From: Gracilaria gracilis
Lineage: Eukaryota > Rhodophyta > Florideophyceae > Gracilariales > Gracilariaceae
Assembly (NCBI GenBank): GCA_030374805.1
Contig: JARGSG010000011.1
Coordinates: 620,001 to 684,000, forward strand
DNA length: 64,000 bases
Reading direction: 5' to 3'
Part shown: in pieces, positions 21,790 through 31,236 of the stretch
Layout: every line of letters begins with the position of its first letter
How positions within the stretch are numbered: position 1 is the stretch's first letter
Made by a program: the position numbers and the translations under genes
The notes under the pieces: generated by a model
Told to the model about the DNA's origin: nothing
Database searches by the model: none
What the model saw: the letters and a program-made list of their open reading frames with translations, nothing else

Positions 21790-22081
21790 CGCGGTTACAG
21801 GCGGCTGAAAGAATCGAAGAGGTTGTTAACGACCGTCAAAAATGCTCGCGAGTTCGGTCAGCTAGTCGTAACTTTCAGTCCCGTTCCTTTCCATCTACTT
21901 CATCACGGATGCGCGTCCGCTCAATATTAGTTTAAACTATACACTCTGCCTACATAAAATATCATAGCACAATCACGGGACAGTTACAAAGCTACATCAA
22001 CCAACTAACATCTATAGTACACTTGTACAACAATGTTTGGGGATTAAAGAAATAAATAATAATTGTGGCGGACTAATTTCA

Positions 22082-22173
22082 CTCTGGGACAGCGGACCAG
22101 GGTGTCGTGGCGCTTCATCGGTGCACCAGTGCACCGATGAAGCGCCACGACACCCCGGTCCGCTGTCCCAGAG
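22082..22173. repeat. Hairpin 1 of copy 1 (about 92-bp palindrome)
   Basis: Near-perfect inverted repeat CTCTGGGACAGCGGACC... against its reverse complement, centred on GGTGCACCAGTGCACC. Member of the hairpin family that also occurs at 22311 and five times between 34734 and 36194. Confidence 0.85.
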
Positions 22174-22310
22174 ACGTTGGCGGTGCCACGTATGCCAGCA
22201 CCCCAGTTTCAGTAGACACGGCGCGTTGACAGCGGGCCAATTTCATCGGTCACGGCACGTTGGTAGTCCCACGTGAGCCACCGCCGCACCTTCATCACTC
22301 ACGGCGAATT

Positions 22311-22386
22311 GGGACAGCGGACCGGGGTGTTGTGGTGCTTCATCGGTGCACCGATGAAGCGCCATGACACCCCGGTCCACTGTCCC
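22311..22386. repeat. Hairpin 2 of copy 1 (76-bp palindrome)
   Basis: GGGACAGCGGACCGGGGTG ... closing with CACCCCGGTCCACTGTCCC, centre CATCGGTGCACCGATG. A half-copy lacking the second arm lies at 22562-22598. Spacers between the hairpins carry a repeated GGCGGTGCCACGT motif. Confidence 0.85.
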
Positions 22387-22914
22387 AAAAAAATATATTT
22401 TTGAGATTTTTTGAAACGGGCGGCTGGACGGCGGTGCCACATATGCCAGCACTCCAGTTTCATCACACATGGCGCGTTGAAAGCGGGCAAATTCCACCGC
22501 TTATGGCTCGTTGGCGGTGCCACGTGTGCCACCGCCCCAGCTTTATGACTCACGGCGCGTCGGGACAGCGGACCGGGGTGTCGTTGCTCTTCATCGGTTT
22601 GAACTATTCTGAAACGAGCGGCTGGACGAAGATGATATTTCATATTCAGCATTTCGCTTTCCAGCCACACATGTGGTGTTATATAAAAGCCGTCTCCACT
22701 CTCCCTCCCAACACCTTGCACGCCCTACCTTCTTCCTGGTCACACCTTCTACCGAGATATATTCATCTTCTTCCACAACCGAAATTATGTGTCTCGGTTG
22801 CGGAAATAGAACGATATATCTCCGTAGAAGTTGGCACACCCTCACGCTCTGTAGCTACGAATAGGAAATCCCCTATGTGATATAAAATTAGCACATCTTC
22901 TATTTTTATATCAT

Positions 22915-23195
22915 AGAAAATGTGTCCTATTCCTATGCTGCTTGCGGAGGTTTTCGCACACCATCACGCTTCGTAGCTAGAAATGGGACATCCGCTATAT
23001 GAGATGAAGTTAGTACATCTTCTATCTTTATTTTAATTAGAGGATGCCTTATTCCTATGCTGATTGCGGAGGTTTTCGCACACCCTACCGCTTCGTAGCT
23101 AGGTATAGGACAGCCATTGGATGAGATGAAGTTATTACACCTCCTATCGTTATCTTGTACAGAAAATGTCCCATTTCTATACTGCTTGCGGATGT
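22915..23195. repeat. Tandem repeats of about 122 bp, copy 1
   Basis: Three diverged units starting near 22918, 23042 and 23163, each with TCCTATTCCTATGCT(G/A)CTTGCGG-like sequence, GGTTTTCGCACACC and CTTCGTAGCTAG. The same unit occurs in reverse orientation in copy 2 at about 35298, 35419 and 35541. They lie between the hairpins and the start of the methyltransferase-type gene, where its promoter should be. Confidence 0.75.
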
Positions 23196-23391
23196 TTTGC
23201 TATCCTCTCCCGCTCGCTCCCGTCTCCCGCGCGCTTTCATATCTCGTCTGCAGTTACCTCCCACCCGATGCAGTCTCCCATGGGCTGCCTTCTCCCCTCC
23301 GGTACCTTCTCCCATCCGTTGCCATTTCCCGTCCGCTCCGGAAATTCGAATCATAACCCATCAAGGCACCTCCTTCTCGTGCGTGCATAAA

Positions 23392-24235
23392 ATTGCCGCA
23401 CATAGTGCATCGAGGTCTACGTCGACGGCACCCTCAAGCTCCAATATGAAGGTTGGAAAACTGTAGGGCTCCGGAAATGAGCTTGTCACAGTATGCCTCG
23501 CAATCCGCGATCACTACGCGTAGATGAAGACCGGCCAAGGAAGGTGGGGCACAGCGAGTTCGTTGAATACATTATCAAGAATCGCAATGTCCTACCGCTG
23601 GCCAAGAATTACTTCTATATTCTTGAGGGTCCCGGAAATCTGGCGTTTACTGACAGTAAACTACGAGTCGTATCTCTAAAGGGTTATTATCGTCAGATAT
23701 ACCTCTCAAGGAGTTTATTGGACATCTTATACTGTGATAGGGACTGGCGTGTAAGGGACTTCTGGAATGCTTATACCGAGGTGAACTTTAAAGGAATACC
23801 GAAGAATGTGACTTTGACCAAGTTTTTCAAGTCTATGACTATACCTCCTAAGCGAGCGGGACGGGTGGTCCCCCCGTTCGCCACAACCATTGCAACACAT
23901 TTCCAAAAGATTCCCTTTCTTTTGCTCATTCAAAAAGTTTCCATGGAAAAAAGAGTTGTGGGCCAGAAGAGGAAAACGGGAGACAAAAGATATCCTACAC
24001 CTTTTGTGAATGTCCAAATATCAAACAAGCTCCAAGCTCAGCGTTTTGGCTTTGGTGTGCAGCTCATAACTAAGGCATGGGATTGTTTCTCTCGATTCCT
24101 GGGATTCCCTACCGTGGAGGTCATTGTTCTTCCATTCATCCGAGTCATGTACAACGAAATGCATATTCAAGCGATTGAGACGAGAGCAGAGGGGTTCTTC
24201 CACCGGGATATCGACTATCGCTTGCTGCCGAACAA
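23392..24235 (+). pseudogene. N-terminal domain of the methyltransferase-SET gene, copy 1 (truncated)
   Basis: Matches codons 1 to about 280 of the copy 2 gene starting at 34357. The start codon is ATT (23392-23394) instead of ATG, a TAG follows MKVGKL, and a frameshift lies near 23520. From there to 24235 one frame gives VGHSEFVEYIIKNRNVLPLA, ILEGPGNLAFTDS, VNFKGIPKNVTLT and so on, close to copy 2. I do not recognise this domain. Homology stops at LLPNKR; the methyltransferase and SET parts are absent from this copy. The frame runs on to a stop near 24330 in unrelated sequence. Confidence 0.6.
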
Positions 24236-24470
24236 ACGTCGGTGTTTTCGGAATGCTAGTTTTGGTGTCAAAAATGACCGAATTAAAATGATCGAAAAAC
24301 CGGTGAATGTATCCAAATTTGGATGTGCTTAATTTCCGAAAATACTTCCACATTTCCGCTTGTGCTAGTTTGTGTGGAAAGAATCATTCACGATTATTTC
24401 CATCATTGCTAGTTTGGATGGAAGACAAACTAGCATGTTACTTCCGTTCACGCTAGTTTCCGAACCCAAT
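24236..24470. mobile_element. Terminus-like insertion, about 235 bp, possibly a MITE
   Basis: Begins CGGTGTTTTCGGAATGCTAGTTTT directly after ACGT, almost the same as the outer terminus of the large elements (CGGTGTTCTCG.GATGCTAGTTT) and in the same orientation as the copy 1 left end. It contains five GCTAGTTT units and ends near CGCTAGTTTCCGAACCC, whose reverse complement (GGGTTCGGAAACTAGCG) loosely mirrors the start. It could be a small non-autonomous relative or a truncated third copy inserted at the methyltransferase gene. Confidence 0.45.
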
Positions 24471-24505
24471 GTAAGTGTGTAAGTGGCACATATTTAGAAC
24501 TACAC

Positions 24506-26547
24506 CTAGTGACCGTAATTAGAGTGGGTGGTTTATTAACGTGGTAACAGATATAGTGTGGGCCAGCTTATATACGGTGCATAGCGCCTTGGACGCTATC
24601 TAAATTAATGTGGTTAATTGCTCAGCTTTATGCGGGAACTTCCGTAAGTAGGCTAGGACATACAGTGGGACCAAACGACTTGTTACCATCACCATTCCAG
24701 ATCTATCATCCCCACTCCTTGCACCGTTCCATTCCACCAAATGAACGTGCCAACCACTGGATCGCCCATTTTGGCAGCCTTTCAGCGCGCAACATTGCCT
24801 CGCTCAGTCCCTGCTCCTTCTGTTATCGCTCAAGATGACCCAAACGGCGAACCTCAAACCGCCAACCCCATCGAAACCAGCGCAACAGACGCAGTTAAAT
24901 CAAAAAGAGCGGCAAACAATGTGCTCACAATCACAGATCGTACAAGAATTTCGTCCTAAATGACAAAGCATGCAGTAACTCAAGATTCAAAACACGTCAA
25001 ATCGAAAGCGGTTGCCCAGTTCCCGACGTTATTTCGCAGTAGCGACAAGGCTAATTTAATGAAGGCAAGCCGACTGTGGAAGAGATGTTACGAATATGTT
25101 GACGAAAACGGAGGATCCCTCAATCGTGGTTCAGGATCAACAATCACCCGCAACACATACAAGGGAACCAAAAGAGTCAACCTAAAGGTGCGGGCGGGAC
25201 GTGGGCGCAAAACAAGACAGTGGGTACTGGAACTGCCGCTCGATACGGTAAGTGAGTTTGATCGCTTGCTCAAATTAGGTGTGAAGTTTAATTGGAAAAC
25301 TCTCCAGACTTTAGACCTAATCCGTTCATCAGACAAGCCATCCTACCACAAGAATATGATTGATTGCAATACCGGTAACGCCATTGCCACGCAAATTACG
25401 AGGCGTTGGATCCAAAACTTCACAGATCGCCATCGAATTGTGAGTCGTGCTCACACAGGGAAATATATGATCTCGCCGGAGAAGCAGGAGTACATTGACA
25501 AGACAGTCGCTTACCACCTCGGTCGCATGGCAAGCGCTTTTCGAGGTGGACATCTGAATGAAGAGGATGTCGAGAATGCAGACGAAACCCACTTCCAAAT
25601 CAATCTAGATAATGGGCGAACGCTTGGGTTTTGTGGTGAACGGGAAGTAAAATACTCGGATGTCATGTCAGGAGGAAAGGGTATGACGATGGTAGTACGT
25701 ATCAGCGGTGGAGTTAACGCCAAGATTGACCAGTTTTCTTATTGTTTCAGAACCAAAACCGATCGTATCCCATAAGGGGTGTTCCAGATGATGTTCCGAA
25801 CGTGTCGTACAGGAGTGTTCCTAAGGGTTTGATGGACACTATGGTAATGCCGAAGTGGCTCCGCAAAAGTAGAGTTATCAATAAGCTGCCACACAATCGA
25901 AAGCAAATAATATATGTCGACGACTGCATTGGGCACAATACGACACCGGAGTTGCTCGAGGCTGCAGCAGATATTAACACCAAAGTCCGATACTTTCCGT
26001 CTAATGCCACAGATATGGTGCAGCCCGGCGACTCTCTTATCATCCAGAAGATAAAAAGCGCTTGGAACGCGATGTGGGAGCGCTACAAAAATGGAAAGGA
26101 TCAAGAGGGGAGCATGGTCGAGTTCAGGAAAGGTGGTTAACCCTGGTAAAAGCTTTTTTCTCCGATTGGCCGGGCTTGCGGTGCAGGATGTTAACAGGCA
26201 GAGAGACGCTGATAGTCTCACGTACGCTCGCAAGGCTATGAAAAGGACGGGGATGGCATTGAACGTAAATGGGCTTTGGGAGGAGAGGCAGCTCTTTCCA
26301 AAGCTTCAAAGGGTGATTGCAAAGCATCGCAATCACTTTGATGGAGAAATTGTGGAAGGATGACCCACACGTAGTGTGTTGCCACCCACACTAATTGAGT
26401 ATGAAATAAATAATGTGGGCCACTTTGTTTGCATTTGAACTCTTATTAGTGTGGTACCATTGATAATGTGGCCCAAATTATTTTCTGTTGCCTCGACCAC
26501 GAAACGGCTTCGTCAATTAGCGTTACCCACTCTAATTACGGGTACTG
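24506..26547 (+). mobile_element. Pogo-like DNA transposon with terminal inverted repeats
   Basis: The ends carry inverted repeats CCGTAATTAGAGTGGGT (left at about 24512, right as the reverse complement at about 26525-26541). Subterminal GTGTGGGCCA-type repeats lie at about 24552, 26414 and 26467. A TA dinucleotide borders both arms, as expected for the Tc1/mariner/pogo group, though the exact target duplication is not certain. It encloses a broken DDE transposase. Confidence 0.65.
24741..26363 (+). pseudogene. DDE_1 (pogo/Tigger-type) transposase, broken
   Basis: Frame from the ATG at 24741, TAA at 24957, then open to 25773. A frameshift near 25745 moves to a second frame ending at 26140, and another near 26120 moves to the frame ending at 26363. 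Domain evidence: helical DNA-binding N-terminus, ENADETHFQIN (first Asp), YPIRGVPDDVPNVSYR, IIYVDDCIGHNTTPE (second Asp), YFPSNATDMVQPGDSLIIQK (third Asp). The C-terminal NPGKSFFLRLAG...ARKAMKRTGMALN is also typical. All three catalytic acids are visible, so the breaks and not active-site loss have silenced it. Confidence 0.75.
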
Positions 26548-26830
26548 GGTGAATACGGCGGCGAATATGGATATATATACATATATAGCTACTTATGGAA
26601 TACGATTAGAAGAACACAAACGCTTCGAAAAGAAACTCTCTATAGATATACAGCACATCTATTCAACAACTATCATATCAGATACCGGCCATTTATTCTC
26701 TCACTTTTGAAACGCCTTCGCATCACGTGCCACCTCCCCCATCACTCCGGCCCACCCTCCGTGCGCCATATTACGCTCCCCACCACTACGTACCTCCCTC
26801 TCCCCCAACACCCCCACACCGCTCCCCGCC

Positions 26831-28818
26831 ATGCCTAATTGCTGCTTCGAAAGCGGCCTCTTCTTCGCTCGCACCATCCTCGCCATTCAAAGGCACCAAA
26901 GAAGATGCCCCAACCGTCTCATCGCCAACAAGCGTTTCCTCTCCCCCGGCGGCAACGTCTCTTACTTCCCCCGACGCAAAAAGCGTCACAATTCCACCCC
27001 CCTACTCCCACCACCACCCCCACCTCCTCTCTCCAATCGCCTTTCCGATAACGTCCCCATCGCCTACGACGACTCCTACCACCAGCAGCAGCTCTCCCTC
27101 TCCGTCCGCACTCAAGACGCCTACCATATCGTAGGCACCCCCGTCTGCTCCCTCTCCCCCTCCCCACCTCCTCCACCGCCCCCCTCCTTCCCTCTCCTCA
27201 ACAACCCCCACCTCGAACGAATGGTCCTCCACATCTTTTCCATCGCTTCCACCCTCGGCCCCCGCAAGGCAAACGAACTCATCTCTCTCCTCCACGACCC
27301 CTCCTTCTCCAAGTCAGCCTTCCACAACGCCGTCTCCTCCGCCTCCCAGTGTCTCAAACTTCAGACAAACCTCTTCCAAAACCAAGTCACCAACATCGGT
27401 TTCACCTCCACCACCGTCCACGACCCACAGCACCTCTTCACAGCCACCATCTTCCGAAAGAATGCTATCCAAGTCCTTAAAGAACAACTCGCACTCGCAC
27501 ACTCCGACAACACCTTCTTCCACCACGTCCCCCATTCAACCTCCTCCGGCTCTCCCGCTTTCGCCCACCCCATGGCTTCTTCCCTCGGAAAAGAAGCTGT
27601 ACCAGCCCTCAAGCATGCAATCATGCAGTCCTCCAATAACTCCTGCATCTGGCACACCCCTGAGAACACCGGTATCGACTCCTTCATCGGCTTCGTCCAA
27701 GTATACTCCGACAAGTCCTCCACCTCCCTCAATTCCTCTTCCATCACCTCCTAACCCCTTCACATCACCCTCCTCAACTTCTCCGATTCGTTTCGTCGCA
27801 AATGTGTCACCGACAAACTCACCCTTCTCGGATACCTTCCAAGCTCTTTCAATCTCGCCACCCCCTCTCAAGACCCCGATACCATCCCCCGAACCTCATC
27901 CAGCATCTCTCGCTCTACCAAAATGCAACTCACCCAGCGTGCCATCTCCAACTTCCTCGAACCTCTTCTCTTCTCCGGCCTCACCGGCTTCCCCTTTCGT
28001 GACGGTAATGGCGTGCTCCGCCATTGTCACCCAATCATCGCCAGCTACTGCGCAGAAATTCCAGAAGCAAAGGACATTCTCGCCATCTCCTACGGCACCC
28101 GCCCCAAGCATCCATGCCACCGATGTACCGTCCCACGCTCCGACCTCCACCTACAAATTCTATCCCCCCCTCTTCGATCCTAAACCCAGAATCTCGATGC
28201 CCGCAAATCACACTCTACCCTCCTCCAAGATGCTGAAAAGGCTCTACTGGCCAGAAAGCCCAGAATCACCCGAAACACCAAGGAAAAGGACGTTGAAGCA
28301 CTCCACTCTCACTCCCTTTCCCTCGCAAAGTACTCCTTCCTATTCGAATCTTACCACTCCTCAACATCACCCTTCTCCTCTCCCCTTACAACATCTTCCC
28401 CTTCGAACCATTCCATAACTTCCACCTCGGCATCTCTAAGCTCATCAAGCTCGCAGCCATCGAGAGACTTAAGTCATAATCACTCTTCACTACCCCCCGT
28501 TCCTCCAAGTCCCGTCGTTCCTTCAACTCTGTCCGCTCCTCCATCCTGAAAAACGCGAACACCATCCTCGCCGCCATCGAAAAGCACTCCCCAGCCACAG
28601 GACTCCACATCGACTTTTCCTCTTCCGACAACGGTCAAATTCTCAACGGTTTTTTCACTACCGACGGCTTGCGTGGTATGCTCGAAGCAAAAGACTACCG
28701 CTCATTCGACATGGTCTTCCCCTTCATCGGCGCCTTCTTCGACCGCTGCTGTGACGAGGTCGATGCAGCTCCCATTACTTCCATTTTCACCAAGTACTCC
28801 GATCTTCCCCTCTTGTAA
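26831..28818 (+). pseudogene. KDZ/Plavaka-type transposase remnant
   Basis: The ATG at 26831 opens a frame to a TAA at 27752, continuing in the same frame to 28183. Later frames carry the rest to about 28818. N-terminus: Cys/His cluster (CCFESGLFFARTILAIQRHQ) and proline runs. Diagnostic blocks: VYSDKSSTSL followed by PLHITLLNFSDSFR and TLLGYLPSS, then CHPIIASYCAEIPEAKDILA and CHRCTVPRSDL, then FPFEPFHNFHLGISKLIK. This order (Y/L-SDKT, yP-l-GN-x-R, LgylP, cyPils-yiaDypE, CxxC, HnfhLGi) is that of Kyakuja-Dileera-Zisupton/Plavaka transposases. Further text with DFSSSDNGQILNGFFTTDG extends to 28818. Stops and shifts make it a pseudogene. Confidence 0.6.
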
Positions 28819-29473
28819 AGAGAACAATGTGTCCGGAGTAGTTCGCTTTTGTACCCCAATCACATCGCTCATCGTCTGCTTCATCCGCTGCTTCAGACAC
28901 TTGTCCGCGCTCACATTCTCCACGCAATCTTGTTTCCTCCCCGCTTCCCTTATCTTCTCCCACGTCTCTCCCATTATTTCTGTCTCGACCACATACTTCA
29001 ACAACACAATACTTCCACCCTCTGTCGAGGTGTGTACGCCCTCATCCCATATGCAACCTGAATTGGGCACCTAGGCACCATCTCCTTCCCCCCAACTACA
29101 AACATGCTCCCCTCTCTACTTTCTCCCACCGTCTCACTCCTGTTTTTCCAGCTTCTACCAACGTTTTCCGCGTCGAAACCAATTTCAAACGCTTCCAACC
29201 TCGCATAATGAAGAATCCTATCATACACAGCCCTTGCGAATCCATAAAACATTCTTCCACTCCAATATCATACTTTCGACGCCCTCTGACCTTCTTTCCT
29301 ACACCACCTCGCTTTCTCCCCTTCACTGCCTCCCGAAGACTTTCGATCAACACATTTTGCCGTTTATTTTCCTCCCTCAGCCGTGCCAGCTCTTCCTGCG
29401 TCAGCTTCAAACTTACCATCAATGTAGAGTGATCTTCCTTCATATTTCCCAACTGTCCCTTCAGTGAATTCAC
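28702..29473 (-). pseudogene. Coiled-coil tail of the minus-strand ORF, in shifted frames
   Basis: Downstream continuation of the repeat-containing ORF (30900-29470). At about 29475 the reading moves by one base into a frame with a clear coiled coil (EELARLREENKRQNVLIESL) that ends at 29096. A third frame (29070-28702) carries further helical sequence (IMGETWEKIREAGRKQD). It overlaps the end of the KDZ transposase on the other strand. No enzyme motif; probably the second protein of the same element. Confidence 0.35.
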
Positions 29474-30900
29474 CCTCTGAACAAAAGTGCAGACCGTGGC
29501 AATACGCTGAAGTTCTCTTCATTCCCTTCCCGTTCCCTTGTAGATCCCCATTCATCTCCTCGAATTCTACCTCCGCTTTCTCCACGACCGCCGTCACTTT
29601 CGTCTCCCACATCCTTCGGAAGTAAAACGTTGTTGCGCCTTACACGCATCCCTTGGGGTGTTAGTGGCGCCGTCTCCACGACATTCACTTCCCCACGCCG
29701 TTCTGTTTGTACGTCGTCCTCCCGTTCGAAATCCCTCTCAACCACTGCTGCTGTCCCTCCGACAATTTTCTTGGTTGATCCACCACTTCTACGTCGTACC
29801 ACTCTCCCGTCGGCATGTTCTCGTCGCTTATCTCTCCTTTTTTCCACAACTTGAACACCCACCAGTCCATGAACCACACTCCCTATTCTTCTCTCACTAC
29901 CCTCCCCTGTTTCACGTTCTGCCATTCGCCGCACATGCCCCACTCCTTTCTTCTCCCGGTTCGCATTCTCTTGCTCGAAACCAATGCTTCCCTTCTCTGG
30001 CACTCTATTTGGCATCACAGCAACGAAACTCTCCACTCCTCGCGTCCTCGCCGGGTGAACACACCTCACTGGCTCCCTTTCTCCTTCCACCTCTTCGGGT
30101 CCCCCAGCCTTAGGCATTTTATCACCGTTAGTTCCCTTTCTTCCTCGAAGACCCCCACTACCTAATATGGTAATACTCCTTGCTATCGTTCTTCCCTTGA
30201 CACTCGTACAAAGCTCTTTACCCTTCACTATCATATCCCCGCTATCGCTGCCCTGTAAAACTTGCGCAGTCTCTGCCCCTCTTCTACGACCACCTCTCTT
30301 CCGAACACCGCGCAGAATCTTCTTCGGCATACCTCGGCGCGCTCCTATGCTGTTCTTGGGACTAACTTCTTGATCTCGTGCGTTCGCAATAAGTTTCGTC
30401 ACCACAATGCTTACCGTTCGCTCCGTTCGCTCCGTTCGCTCCATTTGCTCCGATGGTCCGGCCCCGACGCTCCTCGCCGCACCGACGCTCCTCGCCGCAC
30501 CGACGCTCCTCGCCGCACCGTCGCTTCTCGCTGCACCGACGCTCCTCGCCGCATCGTCGCTCCTCGCCGCATCGTCGCTCCTCGCCGCACCGTCGCTCCT
30601 CGCCGCACCGTCGCTCCTCGCCGCACCCTTCCTCCCCTTCCCACGTAAACCACTCTGAGGCGCACGTGTACTCCGAGCGGTGCGAACCTCGCAACTTACC
30701 GTTTCGCCACGCTTTCGGCTCTTTGACGCGCGACTGCTAACCTCCTCCGCATTCACACCCCTCGTCTTAAGTTTCGCCATATACAATCCGAACGGTTCCT
30801 CGTGGTTGACGCTGGGCTCACGAAGTCTTAGCCGCTGACCGTGATCGAAGGTCACTGGAACCGGAACTGCTCTGCTCTCGACGTGTTTGACACTCGCCAT
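29470..30900 (-). CDS. Arg/Glu-rich ORF with a hexapeptide repeat
   Basis: 476-codon frame from the ATG at 30900. It starts MASVKHVESRAVPVP, holds about ten copies of the hexapeptide AARS(D/V)G at residues about 90-145, then a long Arg/Gly/Glu-rich, probably disordered stretch. No known domain. It lies opposite to and convergent with the KDZ transposase remnant, so it may be that element's accessory protein. GC-rich low-complexity composition keeps other frames open too, which lowers confidence. Confidence 0.4.
   Translation of the reverse strand: MASVKHVESRAVPVPVTFDHGQRLRLREPSVNHEEPFGLYMAKLKTRGVNAEEVSSRASKSRKRGETVSCEVRTARSTRAPQSGLRGKGRKGAARSDGAARSDGAARSDDAARSDDAARSVGAARSDGAARSVGAARSVGAARSVGAGPSEQMERTERTERTVSIVVTKLIANARDQEVSPKNSIGARRGMPKKILRGVRKRGGRRRGAETAQVLQGSDSGDMIVKGKELCTSVKGRTIARSITILGSGGLRGRKGTNGDKMPKAGGPEEVEGEREPVRCVHPARTRGVESFVAVMPNRVPEKGSIGFEQENANREKKGVGHVRRMAERETGEGSERRIGSVVHGLVGVQVVEKRRDKRREHADGRVVRRRSGGSTKKIVGGTAAVVERDFEREDDVQTERRGEVNVVETAPLTPQGMRVRRNNVLLPKDVGDESDGGRGESGGRIRGDEWGSTREREGNEENFSVLPRSALLFRG
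30466..30635. repeat. 18-bp minisatellite, about ten units
   Basis: Tandem units of GACGCTCCTCGCCGCACC with single-base variants. Unit length is a multiple of three and it encodes the AARS(D/V)G hexapeptide on the minus strand, so copy-number changes keep the frame. A short GTTCGCTCC 9-bp repeat precedes it (about 30415-30445). Confidence 0.85.
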
Positions 30901-31236
30901 GATCAAACTTCACCGATCGAATGCACACCCCCAATCGAGGGGAGTGTAGTGGAAATCACCGAGTGCGGTTTTTTATTTCCGGATTCCGAAACGATAAAAT
31001 TACACCGAAATCTCCATTTCTGAATAGTTCTCATAATGTTAAAAAACGTACAAGGTTTCGCATCATATTCGATGTCTTTCACTACCTTTTATGTATCTAC
31101 GTACTTCCATCTTGCACTTGAGCTAAATTGTTTTGTTTCTAATTCGTGCTCAACGGCGAAGTTGGAATGCAATAAGTGTCACTTCATTATCGAGGTTTAG
31201 GGTGTTGTTTTATATGTAGTTAGTTTACTACACGTT

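Larger units (their letters stand above)
16108..24235 (-). mobile_element. Large unclassified element, left copy (copy 1)
   Basis: Mirror image of the element at 31237-41842. Order from the left terminus: coiled-coil ORF (minus), Rossmann-enzyme ORF (plus), 2OG-oxygenase-like ORF (minus), hairpin array and 121-bp repeats, then the N-terminal part of the methyltransferase-SET gene (plus). The outer end starts ACGTCGGTGTTCTCG, and the same sequence closes copy 2 in reverse complement at 41842. Homology to copy 2 ends exactly at AAACGT (about 24235), where copy 1 switches to another terminus-like sequence. The proteins of the two copies are alike but clearly diverged, so the pair is not a fresh duplication. 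No transposase of a known class is recognised among its ORFs. Confidence 0.7.

Noticed and set aside
27361-27871. Minus-strand ORFs opposite the KDZ transposase
   Set aside because: Antisense of a pyrimidine-rich coding strand; Gly/Glu/Val-rich without motifs, whereas the plus strand shows transposase blocks.
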